Of a DNA stretch of 64,000 bases, positions 34,490-45,837 are shown one piece after another; position 1 is the stretch's first letter, and every line of letters starts with the position of its first letter. The notes under the pieces were generated by a model. It searched no databases. It saw only the letters and a program-made list of their open reading frames with translations, and had not been told where the DNA came from. The position numbers and the translations under genes are program-made. Source of the DNA: Cryptomeria japonica (Eukaryota; Streptophyta; Pinopsida; Cupressales; Cupressaceae); the NCBI RefSeq assembly GCF_030272615.1, contig NC_081414.1:824245396-824309395 (forward strand), read 5' to 3'.

Positions 34490-34757
34490 TAGAAGGAATC
34501 AATAGAGATCTCATCATAAGTATTGTATGTCCTAATGGTCTCAATCATGGAAAGTAGTTGATCCCTAATAGCCTTTTCCCTTTCCTTATTAGGATGGGTA
34601 GGGGCAACAAGTATGGTGGTATCAAGGGTCTATGGACCTTTGCAAGGAAAGAATGGTCTCGGCTTTGTGAATCAATAGAGGTCATTGGACAAGACTGTCC
34701 AGATGTGTGGTCGGAACCCTTAGGGTGAACACTACCATCTGACATAGTATCATCCAT
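34490..34757 (-). pseudogene. Possible 5' exon of the same gene fragment
   Basis: A minus-strand ATG at 34757 opens MDDTMSDGSVHPKGSDHTSG then QSCPMTSIDSQSRDHSFLAK. A frame change then gives KEREKAIRDQLLSMIETIRT and YNTYDEISIDSFYASLSRS. The upstream position and similar style suggest the N-terminus of the 33-34 kb gene. The intermediate exons (34262-34490) are unclear. Confidence 0.3.
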
Positions 34758-34907
34758 GTGGAAAATATATGTACATGTGTAATAAAAGAAAATATTAATG
34801 ATTCAATTTAACTAATTTTAAATAATTCGAATACACATTAAAATTAAAGCAACATACACACTATTTTCAAATATTCAATTTAAAGCAACATTAATATTAA
34901 ATACATA

Positions 34908-34930
34908 CATACATGCATAGACACATAATC

Positions 34931-34997
<67 letters not shown>

Positions 34998-35215
34998 TAC
35001 ATGCATATATGCATGCATGTGTATGTGTGTATGAGTGTGTATATGGGTGCATGCGTGTGTATGGTTTAGGGTGCAGGATGTGTGTATGGGTGTATGTGTG
35101 TATGTTTCGGGTTTCTAGGGTATGTGTGTATGGGTGTATGTTTAATTTTGGTAAGTTTGATTTCGGTGTGTATGTGTGTATGGTGTTTTATGTGTGTATG
35201 TGTCTATGTTTTTAA
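34908..35215. repeat. (ACACAT)n / (TGTGTATG)n microsatellite
   Basis: A perfect CATACA run of about a dozen units at 34930-35000, then TGTGTATGGGTGTATG-type repeats to 35215. The switch from CA-type to TG-type units makes it self-complementary. Confidence 0.9.
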
Positions 35216-35249
35216 ATTTCGGTAAGTTTAATTTTCCTAATGTTTTAAA

Positions 35250-35446
35250 ACATTAAATAAATTGATTTTTTAATTATAACTACACTAACAAAAAAATAAA
35301 AACAATAAACAAATTAATTTTTTTAATTATAACTACACTAACAAAAAAATAAAAACAATAAATAAATTAATATTTTAAATTATATCTACAAATAAAAAAA
35401 TTTAAAACAATAAATAAATAAATTTTTTAAATTATAACTATAAAAC
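35250..35446. repeat. AT-rich approximately 60-bp tandem repeat, 3-4 units
   Basis: Successive copies of TTTTTTAATTATAACTACAC followed by TAACAAAAAAATAAAAACAA and TAAACAAATTAA, each progressively diverged toward 35446. Confidence 0.8.
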
Positions 35447-36057
35447 AAAAACCTACTTGCCAAGAAGGGGGTTGGAGTTAAGCTCTTCTTGTGTTCAACG
35501 GAACTCCCGAGCAGCTCACAGTGCAAATGAGGGGGGTTGGTTGAATTTTGGGTTTGTAAAGACATTTGTCCGACCAAACAAAAGGGGCCACGCGATGCCA
35601 TGTGGTGCCATTGGAGTTCGATCGAACATGCCCAAGTTGGCCCCAAGTGTGACACACCTTTGTGCTTTAGCCCTTATGAAATCAAAAAGTTGCCATTTTC
35701 GAGGATATTGAGGAATTAGAAATTAGAAATTAGAAAATGAAACAAATAAAGATATTCATTTGATTTTGAAATCATAATTAGCTAATTGAATAAAATATTC
35801 AATTATGAGAAATTGAAATTGAACAATTTAATTAAATAACAAAAGATTATTAATTAAAGTGTGAAATTCAAAATTAATTAAATAATGTAATTATTTTTTT
35901 AATATTAGAGGAAATGATTAAGGAAGAATAATTAGTAAAGTATGAAATGTGATAAAAATGGAGATTAAATTAATTAAGAAGAAAAATAATTAGTTTAATT
36001 AAATAATTATTTAATTATTTAATTAATAAGAGGAATAGTTAGTGTGTCGTCGATGAG
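35447..36057. other. F LTR U3-like sequence
   Basis: A GC-richer patch (35450-35700) and then a very AT-rich stretch full of TTAATTAAATAATT motifs, leading to the LTR edge at 36076. No gene seen. A-rich LTR starts of this style suit the first part of a long LTR on the minus strand. Confidence 0.45.
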
Positions 36058-36076
36058 ACATTTTTAGGTGTCTACA
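36058..36076 (-). repeat. Right LTR edge of element F
   Basis: ACATTTTTAGGTGTCTACA is identical to positions 6-24. The next base, 36077, begins an in-frame copia protease, so this is a true insertion junction. Confidence 0.75.
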
Positions 36077-36244
36077 ACATGGTTAATTGACTCAGGTGCA
36101 TCTTTTCAAATGACTTCCAATAAATATTGGTTTTTTTAATATGGGGAATTTAATGGAGGTAATGTGTAATTGGGTGATGATTCACATTTAGATAGTTTTG
36201 GTCGTGGTAAAGTTAGGATCAAGTTTCCTAATGGTAGAATAAAA
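36077..36244 (+). pseudogene. Copia E protease fragment
   Basis: It reads TWLIDSGASFQMTSNKYWFF, stop, YGEFNGGNV, stop, LGDDSHLDSFGRGKVRIKFP. This is the Ty1/copia protease with DSG intact. The 5' LTR and Gag of E must lie left of element F, outside the window. It is cut at 36244 by copia A and continues at 43926 (RIGSVLHIPRLN) in a matching reading. Confidence 0.88.
36240..36244. repeat. Copia A target-site duplication (left copy; right copy 43926-43930)
   Basis: TAAAA flanks both LTR ends of A. Confidence 0.9.
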
Positions 36245-37766
36245 TGTTAGTTAGATGAGAGAAGGGGGGGGGGTGAATCAGATAAGCTCATAATTCAAGT
36301 TGTCCTTTTCTCAGATTCAACCTCGGTAGAACTTACTTGATATGCAACAATGACTGTAAATCATTCAAACTCATAAACTGATGAACTTAAAACATCAAAA
36401 CACATTTAACACTAGATTTAATGTGGAATCCCAAATAGGGAAAAACCACTGTGGGATTTCGGACCCACAAAGAAAATATACTCTTCTACAGTACGCTCTG
36501 TTAAAAGCCAATCCTATTACAGATTACATAAACACATTGCTAGATGTGACCCGGTCAAGGGGTTTCCCTTAGATCTATTAGAATCTTGCACTTTGTTAGA
36601 AGTGACCTTGTCAAAGGATTTCAAACACTCATTTAGAATGTTACCTTGCTAGAGGATTTACAAATAAGATTGTTAGGTCCACTCGGTTAAGAGATTTCAT
36701 GTCACTTACAAAATAAATAACAGTAGTAAAATATATCTGCAACTTCACATCTGAAATGCTAAAGCAGACTCTATGTGCTCAAAATAATCTTGTCATAAGA
36801 CTTATCTTCATCCTTGTTGGGCTTCTCAATTTGTTCTTCGATTAGATCTTTAATCTTCTGTACTCAGTAATCCCTTCAATAGCATTATTGTTCTTCTTTG
36901 CCCGCATATATTGTTCATCAACAATTCCTTATTTATAAGCAATTCCTAACCGCTTAATCTCCTTAATCATATTTCCCATGATTAATCTTAGCCATCAGAT
37001 CTTCAAACTTGATTAGGTATATTGAATCCTTCGAACTGAAAAATGTTTTATCTTGCCTTGGAACTTGTATTCCTTCCTTGGTACTTGTGCTCGATTAAGA
37101 CTGTTCAATCTATTCTGTAGATCTAACTCTTGAATTTTCATTGCCGTTGATCCTTAACAAACTTCTTGCACGACATTCCAATCTTCTAGAAATCTTCAAC
37201 TTATTGGCATCCTTCATTTAATAATGTTTTTATTCATCCAATGCATTCTGTTACTGCTCGGTTGATACTCAGTTAATTCTAAACTTTACTCGGTAGCTTT
37301 GCTTGACACTCGGTAACTTCTTTCCTCTTTAACCAACAACGATAACCTCGGTGTTTACCAACTAGCTCCTTGCTTGGTAAAATAGAACAGTATCAAATCT
37401 TTACTCATCGATTGCATGAGAGCTTTTCTCCTTCTTATTAAGTCTTTGAATACATATATAGGATATCAAAACAATTAAAATAACACAATCTCATCACTGT
37501 CTAACTCGGTAATAGTTGCCCATTGAATAACTTATTATTCTCCTTCATTTTCACATTCTTTTCGTGTTACTTACCGACATCTTTATACTCATCAAAACGT
37601 ACTTTTTAAGATATGGCAACATCATACTGAATCAGAAAATCAATTTCTTGACATCAACGACAAAATAATATTATTAAGACAGTAATCATCCTTTATCAAT
37701 TATATCATCAATCTCCAACAAACTTCTCAATATCCTCATATCAACAAACTTATTGTAATGCCAACA
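36245..37766 (-). repeat. Copia A left LTR (3' LTR on the minus strand)
   Basis: 1,522 bp, TGTTAGTTAGATGAGAG...AATGCCAACA. It carries a G-run followed by TGAATCAG at about 36265-36280 and the block CCCAAATAGGGAAAAACCAC at about 36430-36450, both shared with B, C and K. Confidence 0.92.
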
Positions 37767-38149
37767 ATCTCCCCCTTTGGCATTGATGTCAAAACCAACA
37801 TTTGATGTATTCCAATTGATTTGGACTGCTCTAATTCTTCTCCTATTGTCCTTGAGCTATAAAACTTCTCCTGAAATTTTCTCCCCCAGTCATTAGTCAT
37901 TTCCCAATAGTCTTCTTCTTTAGTCTTCTCCCCCTTTGACAACAATGCCAAAAGTAAAACTAATTCATGATTACTTCCCCTGTGAAGTGATTTCCTTGTT
38001 GTTTAAAACATATACAAATGTATCATCTTAATCTTGATCAGAGCAGTTTGCCTTCATTCACTAATTCTTGCACAACTTTAGAAAATCCTCCTAAAGTGTG
38101 TAAATCAACATCAACTCACAAATAGTATTTTGTAGAGTCATAGAATTGA
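37767..38149 (-). promoter_or_regulatory. Copia A polypurine tract and 3' non-coding region
   Basis: The main tract (minus strand CCAAAGGGGGAGAT) is at 37767-37780. A second, GTCAAAGGGGGAGAAG, lies at about 37926-37940, and a weaker third (TCACAGGGGAAG) at about 37975-37986. No coding sequence is evident. Confidence 0.7.
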
Positions 38150-38533
38150 TGCGTTCACCGATCTTTGTTAGTGAGTAGTAGATAGGGGTAGGAACCCTAA
38201 CTTGCTTATGAGATACTCAAAAGTGTCCCTTGGTAGTGGCTAAGTGAAGATGTTTGCTAATTGTTCCTTTGTGCTAACATACTCCAGCACAACTTTCTTT
38301 TCTTGAAATTCTTCTCTTATATAATGATACTTTATAGAGATATGCTTTGTCTTAGAGTGCATTACCGGGTTCTTTGAAATGTTAATAGCACTAGTATTAT
38401 CACAAAATATAGTTACTGGCTTGGTAACTATCTCATTCATACCTTCCAACAGTTGTTTGATCCATGCTATATTGGTACAATTCAATGCTACAATGACATA
38501 TTCAGCTTCAGCTATTGACTGTGAAATGCATCC
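38150..38533 (-). pseudogene. Copia A RNase H
   Basis: The minus-strand frame contains AEAEYVIVALNCTNIAWIKQ, IFCDNTSAINISKNPVMHSK and TKEQLANIFT, the copia RNase H core. Stops appear after the RT (LSKK-stop-GCIS) and near the end. It is in the same phase as the RT frame upstream. Confidence 0.85.
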
Positions 38534-39754
38534 CTATTTCTTGCTAAGCCAACTCACTAGTCTTTCTCCCAAAAAGAAAGCTCCACCACTTGTGCTTTTC
38601 CTGTCATCAATATTTCCTGCCCAATCAGCATCAGTATAGACTTTTAAGTCAAAATCATTCCTCTTTTTATATAGTAAACCATAATCTTCAGTGCCTCTCA
38701 AGTATCTGAAAATTCTCTTGATTGTTGTCATGTGGGTTTCTTTGGGATCTGCAGAAAATCTAGTAACTATACCAACTGCATGTGCTATATCAGGCCTGTT
38801 GTGAACTACATATTGCAACTTTCCAATCATAGATCGATAAAGTGTCTCATCAACAGATGCAGATTCATCATTCTTTGATAGTTTACAATTAGTAGTCATA
38901 GGAGTACTTACAGGTTTAGAATCCTCCATTCCGAATTTCTTCAAGATTTCCTTTATATACTTGGATTGAGTAATGAAAATCCCATTTTGCATTTGCAGAA
39001 TTTGTAAACCTATAAAATACTTTATTTCACCGATTAATGACATCTCAAATTCTTTGCACATTTCATTTCCAAAGTTCTTGCATAACGAATCATTTCCACA
39101 AAAAATAATATCATCAACAAATATGGCTGACATTAGTATTCCATTCTCCTTATCATTCTTCATATACATGTTGCTATTTTCACTAGTCCTTATAAATCCA
39201 ATCTTTATCAAGTAAGAGTGTAACCTTTCATACCATGCTCTGGGTGCTTGCTTTAGACCATATAAAGCTTTGTTCAACTTACATACTTGATGTTTATTCT
39301 TCTCTTCAATAAATCCTTCAGGCTGCTCAATGTAAACTTCCTCTTCTAGCATACCATTCAAAAATGCAGATTTAACATCCATTTGATATACCTTGAAATT
39401 TTTGTAAGCAACATATGCCAACAATATTCTCACTCCCTCAAGTCTTGCCATAGGTGCAAAAGTCTCACCATAGTCTATTCCTTCTTCTTGAGCATAACCT
39501 TTGCAAACTAATCTTGCCTTATTCAGAATGACCTCGCCTTTTTCATTTAGCTTATTTCTGAAAATCCATTTTGTACCGATTACATTTTTCTCTTTCAGTC
39601 TTGGGACCAGTGTCCATGTTTCATTTTTCTTGATTTGTTCAATCTCCTCTGTCATAGCATTCACCCAGTCTTCATTGTTTAATGCCTCTTTTACTATCCT
39701 CAGTTCAAACTCGGATATCAGACATGTGTTCTGTCTCAGTTTGTTTCTTGTCAT
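38534..39754 (-). pseudogene. Copia A reverse transcriptase
   Basis: An uninterrupted 400-codon frame: [102 protein letters not shown] and [20 protein letters not shown]. The catalytic Asp pair is intact. The upstream frame is broken at about 39,755-39,817 by a frameshift. Confidence 0.92.
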
Positions 39755-40458
39755 AACTGGGTCATCCTTATCTCCTATAATCTGACTTGATGCATGATTT
39801 CTTTTGACATATTTTGCTAATATAGGCTCGGTAGGCTATGTATGATCTTCATCATCACTTGATAACTAAGTATTTTCTTCATTTTCTTCATCGGCTTTCT
39901 CGGTTGTACATATACAAACTCTTCATAATCTTCTGGTTCTTTGGAGTTCCCTTCACCATTCCTTTCTGCCAATTCATCAATTTTCACATTTGCACTTTCC
40001 ACTATTTTGTTAGATGATTTGATCAGACATTTAAATACTTTACTCCTAGAGGAATAACTAAGAAATGTTCCTTCCTCACTTTTCTGATCAAATTTTCCAT
40101 TTCTGTCATCTTTGTGAACATAACATCTACTTCCAAATATTTTAAAATAAGTTACAATCAGTTTCTTGTCATACCAGATTTCATACAGTGTCTTCATAGT
40201 TCCTTTCTTCAGTTGAACTCGGTTTAGGGTGTAAACTACAGTGCTTATTGCTTCTCTCCAAAATGTTTGAGGTACTCTATTTTCTATCATCAATGTTCTG
40301 GCACAATCTACAATAGATCTGTTTCTTCTTTCAGCTATTCCATTTTGCTGTGGTGTTCTCGGTGCAGATACTTGTCTCTTTATACCATGATCATTGCAAA
40401 ATAAGTTAAATTCATCTGAAATGAATTCTCCTCCTCTATTAGATCTTAGACATTTCAA
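39755..40458 (-). pseudogene. Copia A integrase, C-terminal half
   Basis: KCLRSNRGGEFISDEF (the central Asp is Asn), QVSAPRTPQQNGIAERRNRS, FWREAISTVVYTLNRVQLKK, YFKIFGSRCYVHKDD and TFLSYSSRSKVFKC. The frame is open for 213 codons and then shifts into the RT frame. The Asp-to-Asn change should disable it. Confidence 0.88.
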
Positions 40459-40964
40459 CTATCTTCCTGTTTCATTTTCAACTCTTGCCTTATACCATTT
40501 GAACATTTGAAAGGCTTCTGATTTCTCTTTTAAAAACATAACTGACATCATCCTTGAGTAATCATCCACAAATAATATGAAGTATTTATCACCATAATAA
40601 CTTTGAACTTTCGTAGGACCACAAAGATCAGTGTGCACAAGATCTAAAATTCCTTTTGAAGTGTAAGACTTACTTGTAAAGCTTGATATTTTCATCTTAC
40701 CCATCTGGCATCCTCGACACATTGCATTCTCAGGTTTTTCCAAGCTCGGTAGACCTCTTGGTGCTTCTTACTTATTTTGATCAGGTTATCAAAATTTACA
40801 TGACAAAACCTTTTATGTCATAACCAAGTATCTTCTATTTTTGCATACAGACAATTGTTCAGAGTTGAGTCAAGATGAAATGTATTACCTCTTGTTTGAG
40901 TCCTGGTAGCAGCCAACTTTCCATGTTTGTCATGAACTTTGACAATTCCTTTTTGAAATTCTAT
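40459..40964 (-). pseudogene. Copia A GAG-pre-integrase and integrase N-terminal half
   Basis: It reads LWHKRFCHVNFDNLIKISKK, then a frameshift, then MCRGCQMGKMKISSF (HHCC zinc), LVHTDLCGPTKVQS (first Asp) and DDYSRMMSVMFLKEKSEAF. A stop separates it from the second half at about 40459. Confidence 0.85.
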
Positions 40965-41411
40965 TCAGTATCCTGTATCGTTTAGCTGTGCTACACTCAA
41001 CAAATTGTATCTTAGACCTTCAAGCCAAAATACATCATCACATTTAGCATTGTCAAGAAGTGTGATAGAACCTTTACCTTTCACCGGACATGGTGCATCA
41101 TTACCAAATCTTACATAACCTCCATCATAATCTTCTAATTTAACAAACTTGTGTTTATCACTTGTCATGTGATGTGAGCATCCACTATCTATGATCCACG
41201 AATCATTTTTATTTATGTGTGATATTAAGGCTTTTTCTTCATACCTTTCTTCATCAGATCCATCTTTGATAGCCACATATACAACTTCCTTTGTCTCAGT
41301 CTCATCATATTTATCATCATTGGATTCCTCATCAGCTACTAGGCATGTCTTTCTATCTCTCCTTCTGAAGTCTCGATGTCCTTTGTATTGGTTGTCTTTT
41401 TGTTTGTCATC
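40965..41411 (-). pseudogene. Copia A protease
   Basis: An acidic linker (GSDEERYEEKALISHINKN), then SWIIDSGCSHHMTSDKHKF (active-site DSG intact) and VRFGNDAPCPVKGKG. It is in phase with Gag after one stop at about 41412, and ends with a stop at about 40965 (NDTGY-stop-IEFQKG). Confidence 0.88.
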
Positions 41412-42338
41412 TCAGTATTCTCTCTTTTCAATAGATTCTTTTTCAGGATAGTTAGAAGCCATATGTCCAATTTTATCATAGTTAAAACATTTCAAAGGTA
41501 GCTTTCCTTTATACTTACCTTTGCCTCTCGGTAACCTTCTAGCCAATAATGCTTCAAACTCTTCTTGCTTTCTGATTTCCTCATATAGTTTGTCTACTTC
41601 TTCCATGTTTTTGCGAAATCTTTCACTTGCTCCACTGTGATTTCCTTCAGTATACTTATACATTCTATCATTGTAATCATTAGATTCACCAAGATGAAAA
41701 GAACTGAATGCAGATTCAACTTTGTTTACCGAAGACCCACTCTTATCAAAATTACTTAACTCAAAAGCATGTAGCTTACTAATAGTAGCATCCAAAGAGA
41801 TTGACATGTTTGGTATAGACCTTAATTCATTAATTGTAGAGACTCGAATGGCATAAGTAGGTAGAAGTGTTGTCAGCAACTTACTTGTTACATCCTTTTC
41901 TTCAACAGTTCCTCCTGCTCCTTTGATTTGATTGATAGTTTCCTTTAACCTTGTACTGTATTGGATTATGTTCTCATCTTCATTCATTCTTATGGATTCA
42001 ATTTGTCCTCTTAGACTGTCTACTTTTGCTCTTTGAACATGTTCATCACCGCCATACACAGATATAAGCTTATTCCACATAGCTTTGGCATCATTACAAC
42101 CTTCTAGGTCATTAAACTCTGAGTCGGTCAATGTTGATGTTATTTCAATCATAGCTTGAATATGTTCTTGCTTGGCCTTTATTTCTTCCATCATCATAGG
42201 GTAGGTGCTAGGTGTAGTGTAATCATTCTGCAGATAATATGTTGCATATTCTCCAATTCCTGATAAATGCAGCTTCATCCTTTTCTGCCATGTGGAGAAA
42301 CTTGACTTGTTCAACTTTGGTGCATCCCTTTTATACAT
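41412..42338 (-). pseudogene. Copia A Gag
   Basis: The first ATG is at 42338 (MYKRDAPKLNKSSFSTWQKR), about 50 bp downstream of the primer site. It reads KAMWNKLISVYGGDEHVQRA and LLTTLLPTYAIRV, typical of plant copia Gag. The zinc knuckle is CFNYDKIGHMASNY, with the second and fourth metal ligands (Cys) replaced by Tyr, as in copia C. It is open for about 309 codons and would form the virus-like particle. Confidence 0.9.
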
Positions 42339-42387
42339 CTTCGGATCTTGCCTCAAGTTCCTTTAAAATTTTCTTCTGGAGTCCAAA

Positions 42388-42399
42388 GCTTTGATACCA
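42388..42399 (-). promoter_or_regulatory. Copia A primer-binding site
   Basis: TGGTATCAAAGC on the minus strand, two bases inside the LTR. One mismatch from the canonical initiator tRNA-Met primer site. Confidence 0.85.
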
Positions 42400-42401
42400 A
42401 T

Positions 42402-43925
42402 TGTTAGTTAGATGAGAGGGGGGGGGGGTTGAATCAGATAAGCTCACAAATCAAGTTGTCCTTTTCTCAGATTCAACCTTGAGAGAACTTACTTGATATG
42501 CAACAATGACTGTAAATCATTCAAACTCATAAACTGATGAACTTAAAACATCAAAACACATTTAACACTAGATTTAATGTGGAAACCCAAATAGGGAAAA
42601 ACCACTTTGGGATTTCAGATCCATAAAGAAAATATACTCTTCTAAAGTATGCTCTGTTAAAAGCCAATCCTATTATAGATTACATAAACACATTGCTAGA
42701 TGTGACCCAGTCAAGGGGTTTCCATTAGATCTATTAGAATCTTGCACTTTTTTAGAAGTGACCTTGTCAAAGGATTTCAAACACTCATTCAGAATGTTAC
42801 CTTGCTAGAGGATTTACAAATAAGACTGTTAGGTCCACTCGGTTAAGAGATTTCCTATCACTTACAAAATAAATAACAGTAGTAAAACATATCTGCAACT
42901 TCACATCTGAAATGCTAAAGCAGACTCTATGAGCTGAAAATAATCTTGTCATAAGACTTATCTTCATCCTTGCTGGGCTTCTCAATCTATTCCTCGATCA
43001 GATCTTTAATCTTCTATACTCGGTAATCCATTCAACAGCATTACTATTCTTCTTTGCCCACATATATTGCTCATCAACAATTCCTTATTTATAAGCAATT
43101 CCTAACTGCTTAATCTCATTAATCACATTTCCCATGATTAATCTTAGCTATTAGATCTTTAAACTTGATTAGGTACATTGAATTCTTTAAACTAAAAAAT
43201 GTTTTATCTTGCCTTGGAACTTGTATTCCTTCCTTGGTACTTGTGCTCGGTTTAAGACTGTTCAATCTGTGCTGTAGATATAACTCTTGAATTTTCATTT
43301 CTGTTGATCCTTAACAAACTTCTTGCACGACATTCCAATCTTCTAGAAATCTTCAACTTATTGGCATCCTTCATTTAATAATGTATTTATTCATCCAATG
43401 CATTCTGTTACTGCTCTGTTGATACTCAGTTAATTATGAACTTTACTCGATAGCTTTGCTTGACACTTGGTAACTTCTTTCCTCTTTAATCGACAGTGAT
43501 AACCTTGGTGTTTACCGACTAGCTTCTTGCTCGGAAAAATAGAACAGTATCAAATCTTTACTCATCAATTGCATGAGAGCTTTTCTCCTTCTTATTAAGT
43601 CTTTGAATACACATATATAGGATATCAAAACAATTAAAATAACATAATCTCATCACTGTCTAACTCAGTAATAGTTGCCCATTGAATAACTTATTATTCT
43701 CCTTCATTTTCACATTCTTTCTATGTTACTTACCGACATCTTTATACTCATCAAAACATACTTTTTAAGATATTGCAACATCATACTGAATTAGAAAATC
43801 AATTTCTTGACGTCAATGAGAAAATAATATTATTAAGACAGTAATCATCCTTTATCAATTATATCATCAATCTCCAACAACCTTCTCAATATCCTCATAT
43901 CAACAAACTTATTTTAATGCCAACA
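42402..43925 (-). repeat. Copia A right LTR (5' LTR on the minus strand)
   Basis: 1,524 bp, TGTTAGTTAGATGAGAGGG...AATGCCAACA. It pairs with 36245-37766. Confidence 0.92.
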
Positions 43926-45837
43926 TAAAAAGGATTGGCAGTGTGTTGCATATCCCTAGATTAAATTTTTTTTAATCATCTATGAATAAATAATAGATGT
44001 GGGTGTGTAGGTTGTCTTTTCTAAAGCAGGATGTAAAATGATTAAGGGTGCTATGGTGATTTGTAGAGGTGTCAAATTTAGAACTTTATATAAGCTAGAG
44101 GCATACACTATTGAGTGTAATAGCACTTTTGTAAAAAGTAAATCTGTTGATACTTCATCGAAAGATTTGAGGGTTTCACCTTTAGTGAACGGACATGGCT
44201 TTTGGGTACCTAAGAGTGCTCTTTCTTATGATGCAAAGTCATCTGTAGAGAAGACTATGTTATGGCACTAGAGACTTGGCCACATTGGAGAAAGGGTCTA
44301 AGAACCTTGAAAAATAAAAACCTTGTTGAAGGTTTGAATTATTTTAATCTTGACTTTAAATTCTATGAGAATTAAATTTATGGAAAACAAAACCGCAGTT
44401 TTACTCAAGTTCTCATAAATCTTGTAGTGTTTTGGATCTAATTCATTATGATGTGTTTAGTTTTGTAGATGTTCCTTCCATTGGAAAATCCACATTTTTT
44501 GTTATAGCTTCTAAAGAGTAAATATGAAGTTTTTAGTCATTTAAAAAATTTAAAGAAATGGTTGAATTGCAGACTAGAAAGAAAATTAAATGTTTAAGGA
44601 CTGGTAATGGTGGTGAATTTTTCTCTAATGATTTTGATAGATTATGTAAAGATTGTGGCATTAACATATAGGAGACAACTCCATATTCTCCTCAGTAGAA
44701 TGGAGTTGCAGAAAGAATGAACAAGACACTGATGGAGAAGGCTAGGAGTATGCCAAGTTTGGCGGGTTTGGGACAAAATTTTTGGGTTGAAGCTATTGTC
44801 ATTGCTTGCTACCTGATTAGCAGGTCTCCTACATCAGCTCTTGTTTATAAAATGCCTATGGAAGCATGGTTTGGTCAAAATCCTTCATAGAGACATCTCA
44901 GAGTTTTTGGTTGAGAGACATATGCACATGTACCAAAGGAGAAGTGAACAAAGTTGGAGAACAAGGATGTGAAATGTATCTTCATCGGTTATAGTTATGG
45001 TGTGAAAGGATACAAGATTTGGGACCCTTTTCCACAAAAGGTATTTCATAGTAGAAGTGTTATTTTTAGAGAAATTAAGTCTCCTTCTATTACATTATAG
45101 CTAGAACAAACTAAATAGGAAGATGTGATTCAATTCCCTTCTACATCTGAAACAACTGAATCGAGACCACTTGATAAGCAAGAAGTTGAGGATAGCTCAT
45201 CTAGCTCTAAATCTTCAAAAGAGGAGGAAGAACCTCCAACTCAGCTTATTCGAATGTCTACAAGACATAGACAACCACCTAAAAGGTATTCAATTGAGGA
45301 TTGAAGATGTATTTTTGCTTTGAATACTAATGTGGATGAGCCTAGATCCACAAAAGAGGCATTAGGTATGAATGATGCATAATCTTGGGAGATTGCTATG
45401 GAAGAAGAAATGACAACTTTGAAAAAGAATGATACATGAGATCTTATACCATTGTGTGAAGGACACAAGCTTGTTGGTTGTAAATGGGTGTTCAAGAAAA
45501 ACATTGGTTTAGATGGAAGCGTTAACAAGTACAAAGAAAGGTTATTTGCAAAAGGCTACTCTTAGGTTGAGGGTGTTGATTATGGTGAGATATTTTCTCT
45601 TGTTGCAAAAATGATATCCACTAGATTTTTTCTTTCTATTGCTACTGCTTATGATTTAGAGGTTGAGAAAATGAATGTGAAAACTACTTTCCTCAATAGC
45701 AATTTGGATAAAGATATTTATATGACACAAACAAAGCACTATGTGGTAAAAGGTAAAATTAATTTGGTCTATCAATTAAAGAAATCTTTGTATGGACTCA
45801 AACAAAGTCCTAGGATGTGGTACCAAAAAAATGATAC
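43926..45837 (+). pseudogene. Copia E: GAG-pre-integrase, integrase and truncated RT
   Basis: It continues the protease after copia A (RIGSVLHIPRLN). Then come MLWH-like GTRDLATLEKG, LDLIHYDVFSFVDVPSI (integrase), KCLRTGNGGEFFSNDFDRLC (central Asp to Gly), TPYSPQ-stop-NGVAERMNKTLMEKAR, GYSYGVKGYKIWDP, an acidic Ser/Glu linker, then RT (KWVFKKNIGLDGS, KMNVKTTFLNS, YGLKQSPRMWYQK). RT stops there, cut by element J, before the active site. Many stops sit where Trp, Gln or Arg is expected. This is the oldest element visible. Confidence 0.88.

Larger units (their letters stand above)
29107..36076 (-). mobile_element. Element F, right (5') arm, composite
   Basis: It begins after the LINE's duplication and ends with ACATTTTTAGGTGTCTACA, the same LTR edge as at 1-24. 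It is AT-rich, with microsatellites, an inverted promoter-like block and an intron-containing gene fragment. It is too long and mixed for a single simple LTR, so one or more further insertions are likely between about 30.9 and 35.5 kb. I could not find their ends. Confidence 0.5.
36245..43925 (-). mobile_element. Copia element A, minus strand, 7.68 kb
   Basis: LTRs 36245-37766 and 42402-43925, TSD TAAAA, primer site at 42388-42399 and polypurine tract at 37767-37780. The pol order is Gag-protease-integrase-RT-RNase H with at least two frameshifts. It is inserted in copia E only 168 bp from the element F junction. Its LTRs are about 95% alike by eye, so it is old but younger than E. Confidence 0.92.

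Noticed and set aside
34908-35010. CRISPR-like array at the CATACA repeat
   Set aside because: Uninterrupted simple repeat without unique spacers, in a plant genome.
36077-36244. Host aspartic protease gene fragment
   Set aside because: WLIDSGAS...MTS plus the matching continuation at 43926 into integrase identifies Ty1/copia.
44038-44271. Independent 77-codon gene
   Set aside because: It is the GAG-pre-integrase part of copia E in an open stretch.
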